Numbered from the stretch's first letter, positions 6,703 to 14,942 are shown. The stretch is DNA of 33,170 bases from Candidatus Woesearchaeota archaeon CG07_land_8_20_14_0_80_44_23 (GCA_002779235.1 PEXD01000077.1:1-33170), one strand, 5' to 3'. Numbers and translations are program-made. The notes: generated by a model from the sequence alone, not told the origin.

Positions 6703-8202
6703 ATGAAGCACAGCAACAAAAAAAAGAAAATAACGAAACATGCTGAAACCAAGAAAAAGAGAATAGCAATACTTCCAATAATTTACACAATAGTTGTCCT
6801 GCTCTTCATGTTTGCGGTTTTTCATGCATACAGGAATGCCTTCACGGGCGGGCTGCCTGCCGGAAGCGAGGGATATTATCATGAGCGCATGGCCAAGGCA
6901 ATAAATGAGAAGGGCATACTCTCATATGATTCCCTGAGCTTTTCCGGAAGGACTTACATATTCAGCGCCTATGACTATTTGCTGGCGCTGGCGGGAAAAG
7001 TGACAGGAGTCAGGGCTGCCTCAATCTGGATTCCCCTGGCAATGGCGATAATCTCAGTGTTTGCCTTCTACGGCATAATGCGCAAGTCAGGCATGAAGGA
7101 GAGCAGCATCAACATCGCCCTGCTTATACTCGCTGCAACACCTGCCTTCGCCTATTCTGCACTCACCTCAAACCCGCAGATAGCTGCTGCTGCATTTCTC
7201 CTCTCAGCTTTTTATTTTTACATGCGCGAGGAGAAAGCTGCAGTTGTGCTGAGCGCAATACTCTTCGGATTTGCATCGCTTTTCGGAGCGGCAGCTCTTT
7301 TGATATCGCTCTCAATTGCCGGCATATTCACAATCAAGCATCCGGAAAGGAAAAAAAGGTTTTCTGCACTGCTTGGAATATTTGCTTTAATGTCAGTTAC
7401 ATATATAATCACAATTGCAAAATTCGGGCTTTTGCCCATCTCTTTCGGGAAGAGCCTAAGCTCGATTGTGCTGGAGCTTGGGGCGCTCTCAGGGATAGGG
7501 ATATTTGAGCTGATACTCGCGGGGATTGGACTGCTTTATGCCTGGGCTTCAAAAGACAGGAACTACCTGCCAATCAGCATGACGGCGCTTTTGCTCCTGC
7601 TATTCTTATTCGGAATGAATGTAAGCGTGTATCTTGCCTTTGCATGCGCATTCTTTTCATCGCTTGCTATCAACTTTCTGGATGAAAGAAAATGGAGCCT
7701 TAACATCCTGAGAGGCGCGTCGATAATACTAATACTGTGCGGACTGCTGTTTTCGGGGCTCACATTCATGGGCAGGGCAGTCAATATGGAGCCGGATTCA
7801 GGAATCGTTGACGCGTTTTCATGGCTTTCCAATAACTATTCCGGGGGCAACGTGCTCTCAGTGCCAAAGAACGGCTTTTACACAGAATATTTCGGGATGA
7901 AGGCATTTAGCGACGACAATTTTGAATATGCGCCGAACCTCGAGCAGAGGCTCAACGCCTCGCAGCAGATATTTTACTCAAGGGACCTTGATAAAACAAT
8001 GGCAGAGCTGGCAAAAAACAACATAACATATATAGTGATAACCCCTGAGATGAAGAACGGGCTTGTGTGGAGAAAGGAGCAGGAGGGGCTGCTCTTTCTC
8101 CTGAGAAACAATGAAACATTCAAGAATGTTCATTTGGAAAGCACACAGGCCGGAAGTATTGAGATCTGGAATGTTGTGCCCCAGGTCCAAACCGCGGGTT
8201 AG
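6703..8202 (+). CDS. STT3-like GT-C fold membrane protein (paralogue 2)
   Basis: 499 residues, about 12 membrane segments after a Lys-rich N-terminus. It aligns with its upstream neighbour: GSEGYYHERMAKAI (residues 54-67) sits where the other has DDSYFNLRQI, then SLSFSGRTYIFSAYDYLL matches SYSGRTFAFLPGMHYLL. The C-terminal soluble domains also correspond (FYTEYFGMKAFSDDNFEYAP and NNITYIVITPEM). The Asp pair of paralogue 1 is replaced by Ser-Glu, so the catalytic acid may be Glu56 or activity may differ. The tandem pair looks like a duplication followed by divergence. The next gene starts 3 nt after the stop. Substrate unknown. Confidence 0.72.
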   Translation: MKHSNKKKKITKHAETKKKRIAILPIIYTIVVLLFMFAVFHAYRNAFTGGLPAGSEGYYHERMAKAINEKGILSYDSLSFSGRTYIFSAYDYLLALAGKVTGVRAASIWIPLAMAIISVFAFYGIMRKSGMKESSINIALLILAATPAFAYSALTSNPQIAAAAFLLSAFYFYMREEKAAVVLSAILFGFASLFGAAALLISLSIAGIFTIKHPERKKRFSALLGIFALMSVTYIITIAKFGLLPISFGKSLSSIVLELGALSGIGIFELILAGIGLLYAWASKDRNYLPISMTALLLLLFLFGMNVSVYLAFACAFFSSLAINFLDERKWSLNILRGASIILILCGLLFSGLTFMGRAVNMEPDSGIVDAFSWLSNNYSGGNVLSVPKNGFYTEYFGMKAFSDDNFEYAPNLEQRLNASQQIFYSRDLDKTMAELAKNNITYIVITPEMKNGLVWRKEQEGLLFLLRNNETFKNVHLESTQAGSIEIWNVVPQVQTAG

Positions 8203-8205
8203 ATT

Positions 8206-9456
8206 ATGAGCGCTGTTGATGTCATAACATGGATAATTTTTATCATCACCATATACTTCGCATTCTTCTGGCTCATAACATTCCTGGGAATGGGCCAGGA
8301 AAAGAAGAGGAAGGCGCTTAAGAAGTTTCCCCTTGTAAGCGTGGTAATACCCGCGTTCAATGAAGAGGAAACAATAACCGGGACAATGAAGTCAGTGGTG
8401 GAGCTGGACTACCCAAAAAACAAGATACAAATAATAGTTGTAAATGACGGGAGCACTGACTCGACAGAAAAAAAAGTAAAGGATTTCATAAAGAAGCATC
8501 CCGGCAGGAAGATAATGCTGATAAGCCAGAAAAACAGCGGGAAATGGGTGTGCATGAATGCCGGGCTTTCAGTTGCAAAGGGCGAATTCTTTGCCTGCCT
8601 TGACGCCGATTCTTTTGTTGAGAGGGAAACCCTCAAGAGGATGCTTCCCCGCTTTGTCGGAAGGACTGCTATCGTGCTTCCAATAATGAAGGTGAAAAAT
8701 CCAGAGAACATGCTCCAGAAGGTGCAATGGTATGAATATATTGTCAATATGTTCTACAAGAAGATTGCTGCCTACATAAACTGCGTGCATGTTGCTCCTG
8801 GCCCCTTCTCGCTGTACAGGACTTCTGTGCTGAGAAAGGTCGGCGGCTTCTGTTACGGATATGCCACAGAGGACCTGGAGATTGCGATGCGCCTTCAGAA
8901 GCACAATTACAGGATTGTCCAGACAATGGATGCAGAGGTCTACACAATAGCTCCTGACAACATGAGAGAGCTCTACAAGCAGAGGGTGCGCTGGAACAAG
9001 GGCTCCCTGCTGAATGCAATAAGCTACAGGGAGATGCTCTTCAACAGGGCTTACGGCGACTTTGCCATGATACAGATGCCCCTTGTGATTGCAGCTGGCT
9101 TCATATCTGCTGTCCTTATTGTGATATTCCTGTATTACGGCCTGCTGAAGCCCCTTTACAACCTGGCAAAAAAGGTGGTGCTGGTCCGCTTTGATATAAT
9201 GACGCTGATAATGAATATCCAGATAAACTCGAACATCCTTGATGCAGATTTCTACCGGCTTGTGATTGCGGTTTTCACCCTGGTCATTACAATCACCATA
9301 TTTGTAGCTGCCCACAGGCACAGCAAGGAGAAAATAGTTAAATACGGATTTTTTCCACTTCTCATTTACCTGTTCGTTTATTATATAGCGCTCGGCCTGA
9401 TATGGCTGGCAATACTCAAGGATTTGGCAATAAAGAAGTCGAGGATGAGATGGTAA
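8206..9456 (+). CDS. Membrane glycosyltransferase family 2, processive type
   Basis: 416 residues. One membrane segment lies at about 6-28, a GT2 (GT-A fold) domain at 42-270 and three segments after 280. The signature residues are present: VVNDGSTD (Asp81), the metal-binding CLDADS (133-135), the catalytic-base motif TEDLE (221-223) and QRVRW (259-263). The D,D,D,QxxRW set is that of BcsA, hyaluronan synthase and poly-N-acetylglucosamine synthase. It should take a nucleotide sugar in the cytoplasm and extend or transfer a glycan at the membrane. It lies between GT-C genes and overlaps the start of the next gene (ATGGTAA), so it is co-translated with them. Polymer identity cannot be read from sequence. 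Confidence 0.92.
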   Translation: MSAVDVITWIIFIITIYFAFFWLITFLGMGQEKKRKALKKFPLVSVVIPAFNEEETITGTMKSVVELDYPKNKIQIIVVNDGSTDSTEKKVKDFIKKHPGRKIMLISQKNSGKWVCMNAGLSVAKGEFFACLDADSFVERETLKRMLPRFVGRTAIVLPIMKVKNPENMLQKVQWYEYIVNMFYKKIAAYINCVHVAPGPFSLYRTSVLRKVGGFCYGYATEDLEIAMRLQKHNYRIVQTMDAEVYTIAPDNMRELYKQRVRWNKGSLLNAISYREMLFNRAYGDFAMIQMPLVIAAGFISAVLIVIFLYYGLLKPLYNLAKKVVLVRFDIMTLIMNIQINSNILDADFYRLVIAVFTLVITITIFVAAHRHSKEKIVKYGFFPLLIYLFVYYIALGLIWLAILKDLAIKKSRMRW

Positions 9457-10145
9457 GAAAGCTGGAAAAGAGCAGATATTGGATGGCTGCAGTTTTCACT
9501 GCGATGATATTCGCATTCGGGCTTAGCGTAGGAATGCTGGCTGAGCAGCAGAGGACAAAATATGTTACCGAGCAGTACCAGGAGCAGAGCAACGAGTATG
9601 AGAGCCTGCAGCTGCAGTATGCCTACCTGACATCGCTTTCAGCTGAAAGGGAGAACTGCCCGGCGCTTCAGTACTCGCTCAATATTTACATACAGCACCT
9701 TGAAGACACCAGGCTGAAGCTTGAGAATTACCATGAGTCATCATCTCAAATCAACAAGGCTGAGTTTGACACCCTAAAACGGCAGTACATTCTTGCAGAG
9801 ATAAAAGCGTGGATGTTCACACAAAAAGTCCAGGAGTCATGCAACGAGACAGATATTGTGACCATCCTTAACTTTCATTCAAAGGACTGCGAAAGGTGCG
9901 ATGATGAGGGAATGATTCTTTCATACTTCAAGGATATCTTCAAAGACAAGCTGATGATATTCTCAATTGACATGGACTACACCAATGAGCCCATGGTGAC
10001 ACTGCTGAAAAAGACGTACGAAGTGGAAAATTATCCCACGCTGATTATTGACAGCCAGAAAATTGCGGGATTCATCGGAACAGATGACCTCAAAAATGTG
10101 CTGTGCGCACACTACCAGAATGAGAGCTACTGCGAGCAGAAATAA
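9450..10145 (+). CDS. Membrane-anchored thioredoxin-fold protein with coiled coil
   Basis: 231 residues from the ATG at 9450, which overlaps the GT2 stop; GAGG at 9441-9444 supports this start over an in-frame codon at 9402. There is one signal-anchor segment at about 12-30, a Gln/Glu-rich coiled coil at about 32-115, then a thioredoxin-like domain (about 135-225). It has CERC (Cys147, Cys150) after the beta strand VTILNFHSKD and the cis-Pro motif NYPTLII (Pro196). Further Cys residues lie near 70, 131, 209 and 228. The topology places the redox domain outside the cell, suggesting a disulfide oxidoreductase or isomerase. It is embedded among surface glycosyltransferases, so it may service exported glycoproteins (inference). 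Confidence 0.75.
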   Translation: MVRKLEKSRYWMAAVFTAMIFAFGLSVGMLAEQQRTKYVTEQYQEQSNEYESLQLQYAYLTSLSAERENCPALQYSLNIYIQHLEDTRLKLENYHESSSQINKAEFDTLKRQYILAEIKAWMFTQKVQESCNETDIVTILNFHSKDCERCDDEGMILSYFKDIFKDKLMIFSIDMDYTNEPMVTLLKKTYEVENYPTLIIDSQKIAGFIGTDDLKNVLCAHYQNESYCEQK

Positions 10146-11517
10146 GGGAAGGGAGAGCGCTCTTCCCATCCTGGCAATAATTTTCTTGGCGACAGCTGCA
10201 CAGCTTTTCATACTGCGAGCTTCCCCCCCATTGTGGTGGGACCAGTCAGTGTATGCCGGGATGGGAAAATTCATATTCTCTGCCGGAACTAAAGGAATCT
10301 GGGAGCCGCTCAGGCCCCCTGTGCTGCCGCTGCTCATCGGATTTTTCTGGAAAATCGGGATTGACCCTGTGCTTGCCGGGAAAATCCTGTCAACGCTTTT
10401 CAACGCAGGGGTAATAGCCCTTGCCTACTTCATAGCAAAAAAGGCATTCAATTACAGGACTGCTGTGATAGCATCATTCCTGACTGCATTCAGCCACCTC
10501 TTCCTCTTTTACAATCATATGGGGCTTTCAGAGATACCCTCTGCCTTCTTCGCACTTCTGGCAGTCCTGATGATTATTGAGAGAAAATATTTTTGGGCAG
10601 GGATGTTCTCTTCATTCTCGTTCCTTTCAAAATTTCCCGGAGGAATAATCTTTGGAAGCGCGGCAATCTTCATTGCATTTTTCCAGTCAGAAAAAATAAA
10701 AGAAAAGGCGAAAAGAATTCTGCTGCTTTCAACTGGATTTTTCATGCCTGTTGCGATTTTCCTGATTGCCAACATAATAATGTATGGAAATGCGCTGTTG
10801 CCTTTTGTTGAGGCGAATAGGGCGATAGCCAGCACTTTCCCAAAAAGCCCGTTCTGGTTCTACGCAAAGGAAATCATTGTCCAGGGGGTTGTATGCGCAT
10901 TCGCGCTCATCTATGCGGCAATTGCCGTTTTCAGGAGGGAAAGGAACAGGCAGGCCGGGCTCTTGTGGATTGCGCTTGCGCTCTTCCTTGCATATTTCTC
11001 CTGGTCTGGATACAAGGAAATGCGGTTTGCAATGCTCTTCATGCCCATTGTTTACATCTTTTCAGCAGCAGGAATTTTCGAGGCGTTCAGGAATTTTAGG
11101 AAAAGGGGTGCGCTGATGATAATTGCAGTTCTGCTGATATTCTCGATTCAGTCAGCATACCAGCTGGCGAGCTACCAGAGGCGTTGGGAGGGCGCATCTT
11201 ATGATGCCGCAATGAACAAGTTTTATGCCTCTGTTCCAGGAAAATCTGGCGAAATATGGGTTTCGAGGCCCCAGTTCTCAGAATACACAGATGCCAGGCT
11301 GAACCTCATATACTATCCGACGTTTGAGGAGTCATCAATAACAATACTTGAAAGAATGAAAAACGCAAGCGCAGTGTTTATTGACACATGCGACCTTTCC
11401 TGCATAACAGAAGAGTGCAAAAAGAGAAATGCTGAAATGATATCTGGACTGGAAAGCTCATTCAACAAGAAAGAGGAAAACTTATCCTCGTGCAGGCTTC
11501 TTTCCTTTTCCAGGTAG
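10120..11517 (+). CDS. PMT/ArnT-like GT-C glycosyltransferase (GT39/PMT_2 type)
   Basis: 465 residues from the ATG at 10120, which overlaps the previous gene by 26 nt; more upstream in-frame codons would overlap further. The N-terminal membrane segment is followed by SPPLWWDQSVYAGMGKF (Asp41), the first-loop acidic motif of GT-C enzymes. RPPVLPLLIGFFWKIG and HMGLSEIPSAFFALLAV follow, as in protein O-mannosyltransferases and ArnT. About 10 membrane segments are followed by a soluble tail from about 345. The expected donor is a polyprenyl-phosphate sugar. It is the last gene of the run, and its 3' end overlaps the opposing methyltransferase gene by 36 nt. Confidence 0.85.
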   Translation: MRATASRNKGRESALPILAIIFLATAAQLFILRASPPLWWDQSVYAGMGKFIFSAGTKGIWEPLRPPVLPLLIGFFWKIGIDPVLAGKILSTLFNAGVIALAYFIAKKAFNYRTAVIASFLTAFSHLFLFYNHMGLSEIPSAFFALLAVLMIIERKYFWAGMFSSFSFLSKFPGGIIFGSAAIFIAFFQSEKIKEKAKRILLLSTGFFMPVAIFLIANIIMYGNALLPFVEANRAIASTFPKSPFWFYAKEIIVQGVVCAFALIYAAIAVFRRERNRQAGLLWIALALFLAYFSWSGYKEMRFAMLFMPIVYIFSAAGIFEAFRNFRKRGALMIIAVLLIFSIQSAYQLASYQRRWEGASYDAAMNKFYASVPGKSGEIWVSRPQFSEYTDARLNLIYYPTFEESSITILERMKNASAVFIDTCDLSCITEECKKRNAEMISGLESSFNKKEENLSSCRLLSFSR

Positions 11518-12696
11518 CCTCTTTATAATATAACAGTCCACCTGCTGCTGCCCCTGGAAGAATGTCAGGTGCTCTGCAATCGAGAAACCATAGGATTCTG
11601 CAAATGACTTAAGGTCCTCGTAGTCCCTGCATGCGACGCAGATTGAGCCTCCGGTTTCCAGGAGGTAATCTGCCTGGTTGAAGAACTCCCTCATTATCTT
11701 TTTAGCGTTCTCAAACTTTCCGAAGGAGAGGTCTGAGACAATCAGGTCAATCTTCCCCCCGCCGAACCTGATATCCAGCCACTCAAGGTCGTTCCTGCTG
11801 AACAATATCTTCTTTTCAACTCCTGCAATCTTCGCGTTCTTTTTCGCATATGCAAGGTTTCTCATCTCCGGGTCTGAGGCGAATATCCTGAAATAGTCGC
11901 GCTTCTCAAGCTTTGAATCCGCGTCTTTGAAAACCTTGTCAAAATCGCCTTCTGGAAATCCAAACTTAAGGAATGCAAACGAGTCGCGCCTGAAAAAGTT
12001 GACAGGGAACCTCGAGAAGAAAAGTGCCGCCTCTATTGAGATTACCCCTGACCTGCAGAACGGGTTTAGTATGCTTATATCACCGGTCTTTGCCGACGCC
12101 TCAAATCCTGACCTGAAAATCGCGTATGCTATTGTTCCCTTGAATGCACCGGGATGGTTGAAAACCTTGTATTCGCGCTTGCTGAGGTCAAAGCCGGAAA
12201 GGTCCAAGCCCACGTGGCAGTCAGAGTCCCTTGCATATGCATATATAATATAAAGGGGGCTCTTGAAATCCACAAAAGCCCCTGTTTTAGCAATTATTAC
12301 AGATGCAATTGCCCTTGCAAGGTCAACACTTGAGTATTCATGGGCCCCAATCCTTTCGCATTCTACAACAAATGGCTTTCCTTTCACGAAATCAAAGTTC
12401 AGCCCTGAAAGCGCATTTTTCACCGACTCTTCAGTTTCATCAAGCCTGAGAGAGATTGGAAACTTTGAGAAGAGAAGGGCGCACCTCTTTATTGACTGGG
12501 CAGAATAGCACAGCTCAACTGCAGATTTGTACTGCGTCTTAAATATTGATACAGAATCATCTGAAACTGCTTCAGAATTGGTTAATTCAAAAATCTCATT
12601 TTTGGAAATCTGCCCGAGACCCCTGTCAGAGACCGTGAAGAACATGGCTTCTGATGAGAGCGACTTTATTTCTGAAACAGGGTTATTTGCTTCCAT
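11482..12696 (-). CDS. THUMP-domain class I RNA methyltransferase (Trm14/RlmL/THUMPD-like)
   Basis: 404 residues. A THUMP RNA-binding domain covers about 60-165 and a Rossmann methyltransferase 185-400. NPFCRSGVISIEAALF (211-226) is the SAM-binding motif I equivalent of DPFCGSGT. The base-binding motif IV, usually NPPYG, is SDLSFGK (321-327), closer to the DxPFGK of eukaryotic THUMPD2/3 but with Pro changed to Ser. The likely reaction is N2-methylation of a guanine in tRNA, or possibly rRNA. Start at 12696: a minus-strand TATA (12719-12730) is centred 28 nt upstream, indicating a leaderless mRNA. The gene is convergent with the glycosylation run. Confidence 0.88.
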   Translation of the reverse strand: MEANNPVSEIKSLSSEAMFFTVSDRGLGQISKNEIFELTNSEAVSDDSVSIFKTQYKSAVELCYSAQSIKRCALLFSKFPISLRLDETEESVKNALSGLNFDFVKGKPFVVECERIGAHEYSSVDLARAIASVIIAKTGAFVDFKSPLYIIYAYARDSDCHVGLDLSGFDLSKREYKVFNHPGAFKGTIAYAIFRSGFEASAKTGDISILNPFCRSGVISIEAALFFSRFPVNFFRRDSFAFLKFGFPEGDFDKVFKDADSKLEKRDYFRIFASDPEMRNLAYAKKNAKIAGVEKKILFSRNDLEWLDIRFGGGKIDLIVSDLSFGKFENAKKIMREFFNQADYLLETGGSICVACRDYEDLKSFAESYGFSIAEHLTFFQGQQQVDCYIIKRLPGKGKKPARG

Positions 12697-12718
12697 GAAA
12701 ATATTGATTTGATAATTG

Positions 12719-12730
12719 TTATATAAATAT
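12719..12730 (-). promoter_or_regulatory. TATA box of the THUMP methyltransferase gene
   Basis: On the minus strand this reads ATATTTATATAA, centred about 28 nt before the ATG at 12696. The spacing predicts transcription starting at or next to the start codon. Confidence 0.6.
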
Positions 12731-12780
12731 AATGAATCTGTGAATCATATTTTTAGCATTATTTTCATAAATGCTTTACA

Positions 12781-12794
12781 GAAAGCTTTATAAA
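12781..12794 (+). promoter_or_regulatory. Strong BRE/TATA promoter far upstream of L3
   Basis: GAAAGC directly precedes TTTATAAA (12787-12794), a strong BRE plus TATA arrangement. It predicts a transcript starting near 12815-12820, about 165 nt before the L3 start codon. Confidence 0.6.
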
Positions 12795-12819
12795 TGGGAG
12801 CGGGTTTCCCTTCACAACA

Positions 12820-12940
12820 AATGGTATTTAATTGACGTTAAATACAGTAACAAATTTAACTAAACGAGCCTGGAAGAAAGGGTCTTTCAGTACAATTTAG
12901 TGAAGATTTTCTGAAAAATCTTTTCTACGGGCTCAAATGC
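12820..12940 (+). ncRNA. Candidate structured leader or small RNA upstream of L3
   Basis: Predicted folding elements: TATTTAA/TTAAATA (12825-12831/12838-12844); a junction closed by GAGCC (12866-12870) and GGCTC (12930-12934) that contains GAAAG/CTTTC (12876-12880/12884-12888) and the perfect AAGATTTT/AAAATCTT (12903-12910/12915-12922). It lies downstream of the promoter at 12787. A second AT-rich TATA-like stretch near 12948-12960, about 28 nt before L3, could make L3 leaderless and leave this as an independent small RNA. I do not recognise an RNA family. Confidence 0.4.
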
Positions 12941-12982
12941 TGATTAAAATTTAATTTAAAAAAATAAAAAAACTGATAGAAA

Positions 12983-13972
12983 ATGCCAACAAAAAGAAGC
13001 CCGCGCAAGGGTTCAATGCAGTTCTGGCCGAGGAAGAGGGCAGCAAGGCCCTATGCCAGAATAAGGAAATATTCTAATGTTAAAATGGAGTGCACCCTGC
13101 TGGGATTCGCAGGCTACAAGGCGGGAATGCTTCAGGCAGTTTTTTCAGACAATGCACCCACCTCAATGACAAAGGGCGAAGAAGTTGTAATGCCTGTGAC
13201 GATAATTGAGTGTCCGCCCTTGCGGATTGCCGCAATCAGGTTTTATTCAATTTCAAACGGCAAGGAAAGGGTGGCCAATGAGGTGCTTGTCGCCACAAAT
13301 GACAAGGACCTTGCCAGGAGGCTTTCGCTTCCAAAAGAGTCCTTCGAGAAAAAACTGGGCGAGCTCGGAAGCAAAATTTCAGAATTCTCAGATGTTCGCG
13401 CAATGGTTTACACAAAGCCAGGGCTTACAGGCATAGGAAAGAAGAAGCCTGAGGTCTTTGAGACCGGACTTTCAGGCACTGCCCAGGAAAAGCTTGACTA
13501 CTTAAAGGCAAGGATTGGAAAGGACATCAGCGTCAGCGAGATACTCTCAGACGGGCAGAACGTTGACATACATGCTGTCACAAAGGGAAAAGGCATACAG
13601 GGTCCTGTCAAGAGGTTCGGCGTAGCAATAAGGGCTCACAAGTCAGAGGCCACAAAGAGGGGCCCAGGAAGCCTTAGTGATTGGTGCTCACAGGGCAAGA
13701 TAATGTACAGGGTTGCGCATGCAGGGCAGATGGGATACCAGCTCAGGACAGAATACAACAAGCTCATACTGAAAGTTGGAAAAGAGCAGATAAGCCCTAA
13801 ATGCGGATTCCCGCACTACGGAAAGCTCAGGAATCCATACGTGCTGATAAAGGGCTCTGTCGCCGGAAGCAGGAACAGGCTGGTCAGGCTCAACTTTCCG
13901 ATAAGGGAAAAGAAAAAAACAGTTGAAGGCGCATACCAGCTCAAGAACCTGATTTTCAGCAGGAATGAATAA
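12983..13972 (+). CDS. rpl3: 50S ribosomal protein L3 (uL3)
   Basis: 329 residues, normal for an archaeal L3. It starts PTKRSPRKGSMQFWPRKRA and contains the conserved VDIHAVTKGKGIQGPVKRFG followed by KRGPGSLSDW and AHAGQMGYQ. L3 folds near the peptidyl transferase centre and is an early assembly protein. It is first in the 16-kb ribosomal superoperon. No Shine-Dalgarno sequence precedes the ATG, which fits a leaderless mRNA from the AT-rich stretch near 12955, though a long leader from 12787 is also possible. Confidence 0.97.
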   Translation: MPTKRSPRKGSMQFWPRKRAARPYARIRKYSNVKMECTLLGFAGYKAGMLQAVFSDNAPTSMTKGEEVVMPVTIIECPPLRIAAIRFYSISNGKERVANEVLVATNDKDLARRLSLPKESFEKKLGELGSKISEFSDVRAMVYTKPGLTGIGKKKPEVFETGLSGTAQEKLDYLKARIGKDISVSEILSDGQNVDIHAVTKGKGIQGPVKRFGVAIRAHKSEATKRGPGSLSDWCSQGKIMYRVAHAGQMGYQLRTEYNKLILKVGKEQISPKCGFPHYGKLRNPYVLIKGSVAGSRNRLVRLNFPIREKKKTVEGAYQLKNLIFSRNE

Positions 13973-13991
13973 ATTTTGTTAGAGGATCAAA

Positions 13992-14801
13992 ATGCAATTA
14001 AATGTCTTAAACCTTGAAAAGAAGGAGATAAAAAAGGCAAAGCTCCCCTCCCAGTTTGAGGAGGAAGTCAGGTCTGACCTGATACAAAGGGCAGTCCTCG
14101 CCATTGAAAGAATAAGAAGGCATGCATACGGCGCAAAGAAGGATGCAGGAATGAGGCCCTCTGCAAAGCTTTCCAGAAGGAGAAGGAACTACAAGGGAAG
14201 CTACGGGAAGGGAATCTCAAGGGTGCCCAGGAAAACACTCAGCCACAGGGGCTCAAGCTTCTCCTGGGTGGGGGCAGTTGCCCCTGGAACAGTGGGAGGA
14301 AGAAGGGCGCACCCGCCGAAGAGCGAAAGAATCTGGGAGCAGAAGATAAACACAAAAGAGAGAAAGAAGGCAATAAGGAGCGCGCTCTCGGCAACAGTAA
14401 TGCCCGATATTGTCAGGGCAAGGGGGCACATAATCCCGAAGGAATACCCGTTCATAATCTCAAATGAAATAGAGGATGCCAAAAAGGCAAAGGACGTGCT
14501 GGCAGCACTAAAAAATCTGGGCTTTTCCGACGAGCTCAAAAAGGACAGCAAAGTAACAATAAGGGCCGGAAAGGGAAAGTCGAGGGGAAGAAGATACATT
14601 ACAAAAAGAGGAATGCTGATTGTGGTCTCAAAGGAGTGCGGCCTGATTTCAGCTGCAAAGAACCTGCCCCTTGAGGTGAAAAAGGTCACTGAGATAAACG
14701 CAGACGACCTCGCGCCGGGAGCAGTTGCCGGAAGGCTCACGCTCTTTACAGAAAGCGCAATAGATGCTATTGAAAAGCTGAATCTTTTCATGCCATCATA
14801 A
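13992..14801 (+). CDS. rpl4: 50S ribosomal protein L4 (uL4, L4e type)
   Basis: 269 residues, archaeal/eukaryotic L4 family. Visible hallmarks: the basic RPSAKLSRRRRNYKGSYGKG, the HRGSSFSWVGAVAPGTVGGRRAHPPK loop that lines the exit tunnel, and ERKKAIRSALSAT. GAGG (13982-13985) lies 6 nt before the ATG. It follows L3 by 19 nt. The 158-nt gap after it is the longest within the S10 part of the operon and is filled with hairpins. Confidence 0.97.
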   Translation: MQLNVLNLEKKEIKKAKLPSQFEEEVRSDLIQRAVLAIERIRRHAYGAKKDAGMRPSAKLSRRRRNYKGSYGKGISRVPRKTLSHRGSSFSWVGAVAPGTVGGRRAHPPKSERIWEQKINTKERKKAIRSALSATVMPDIVRARGHIIPKEYPFIISNEIEDAKKAKDVLAALKNLGFSDELKKDSKVTIRAGKGKSRGRRYITKRGMLIVVSKECGLISAAKNLPLEVKKVTEINADDLAPGAVAGRLTLFTESAIDAIEKLNLFMPS

Positions 14802-14942
14802 AAATTCGCGATTAAAAGCGAATTTTTAGTACAAAGAAATCTCTTGGAGATTTCTTGTCCAAGAAATGCGTAGCATTTCTTTGGATACAAAAAGGCGCTG
14901 TATCTCGCAACTAAAGAAATGAGTTTTAGCGCCTTTTTTGTA
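14800..14942. repeat. Hairpin train between L4 and L23 (two CAAGAAAT-type hairpins, opposite orientations)
   Basis: AAAAATTCGC/GCGAATTTTT (14800-14809/14818-14827) overlaps the L4 stop. AAGAAATCTC/GAGATTTCTT (14834-14843/14847-14856) has one extra A in its 5' base, so it is the inverted form of the motif. CCAAGAAATGC/GCATTTCTTTGG (14859-14869/14873-14884) has one extra T on the 3' side. TACAAAAAGGCGCT/AGCGCCTTTTTTGTA (14886-14899/14928-14942) encloses AACT/AGTT. The last stem followed by T6 resembles an intrinsic terminator or attenuator inside the operon. Confidence 0.8.

Noticed and set aside
8569..9321. 250-codon open frame on the minus strand
   Set aside because: It is antisense to the GT2 gene, whose motifs are all intact; composition is Cys/His-rich noise with no domain.
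12821..12835. Four-codon reading frame (ATGGTATTTAATTGA) near the predicted start of the L3 leader
   Set aside because: Too short to support; possible leader peptide but no evidence beyond position.
12866..12940. Possible tRNA (GAGCC/GGCTC ends, CTCAAAT resembling a T-loop)
   Set aside because: The putative T-stem does not pair and no anticodon or D arm can be formed.
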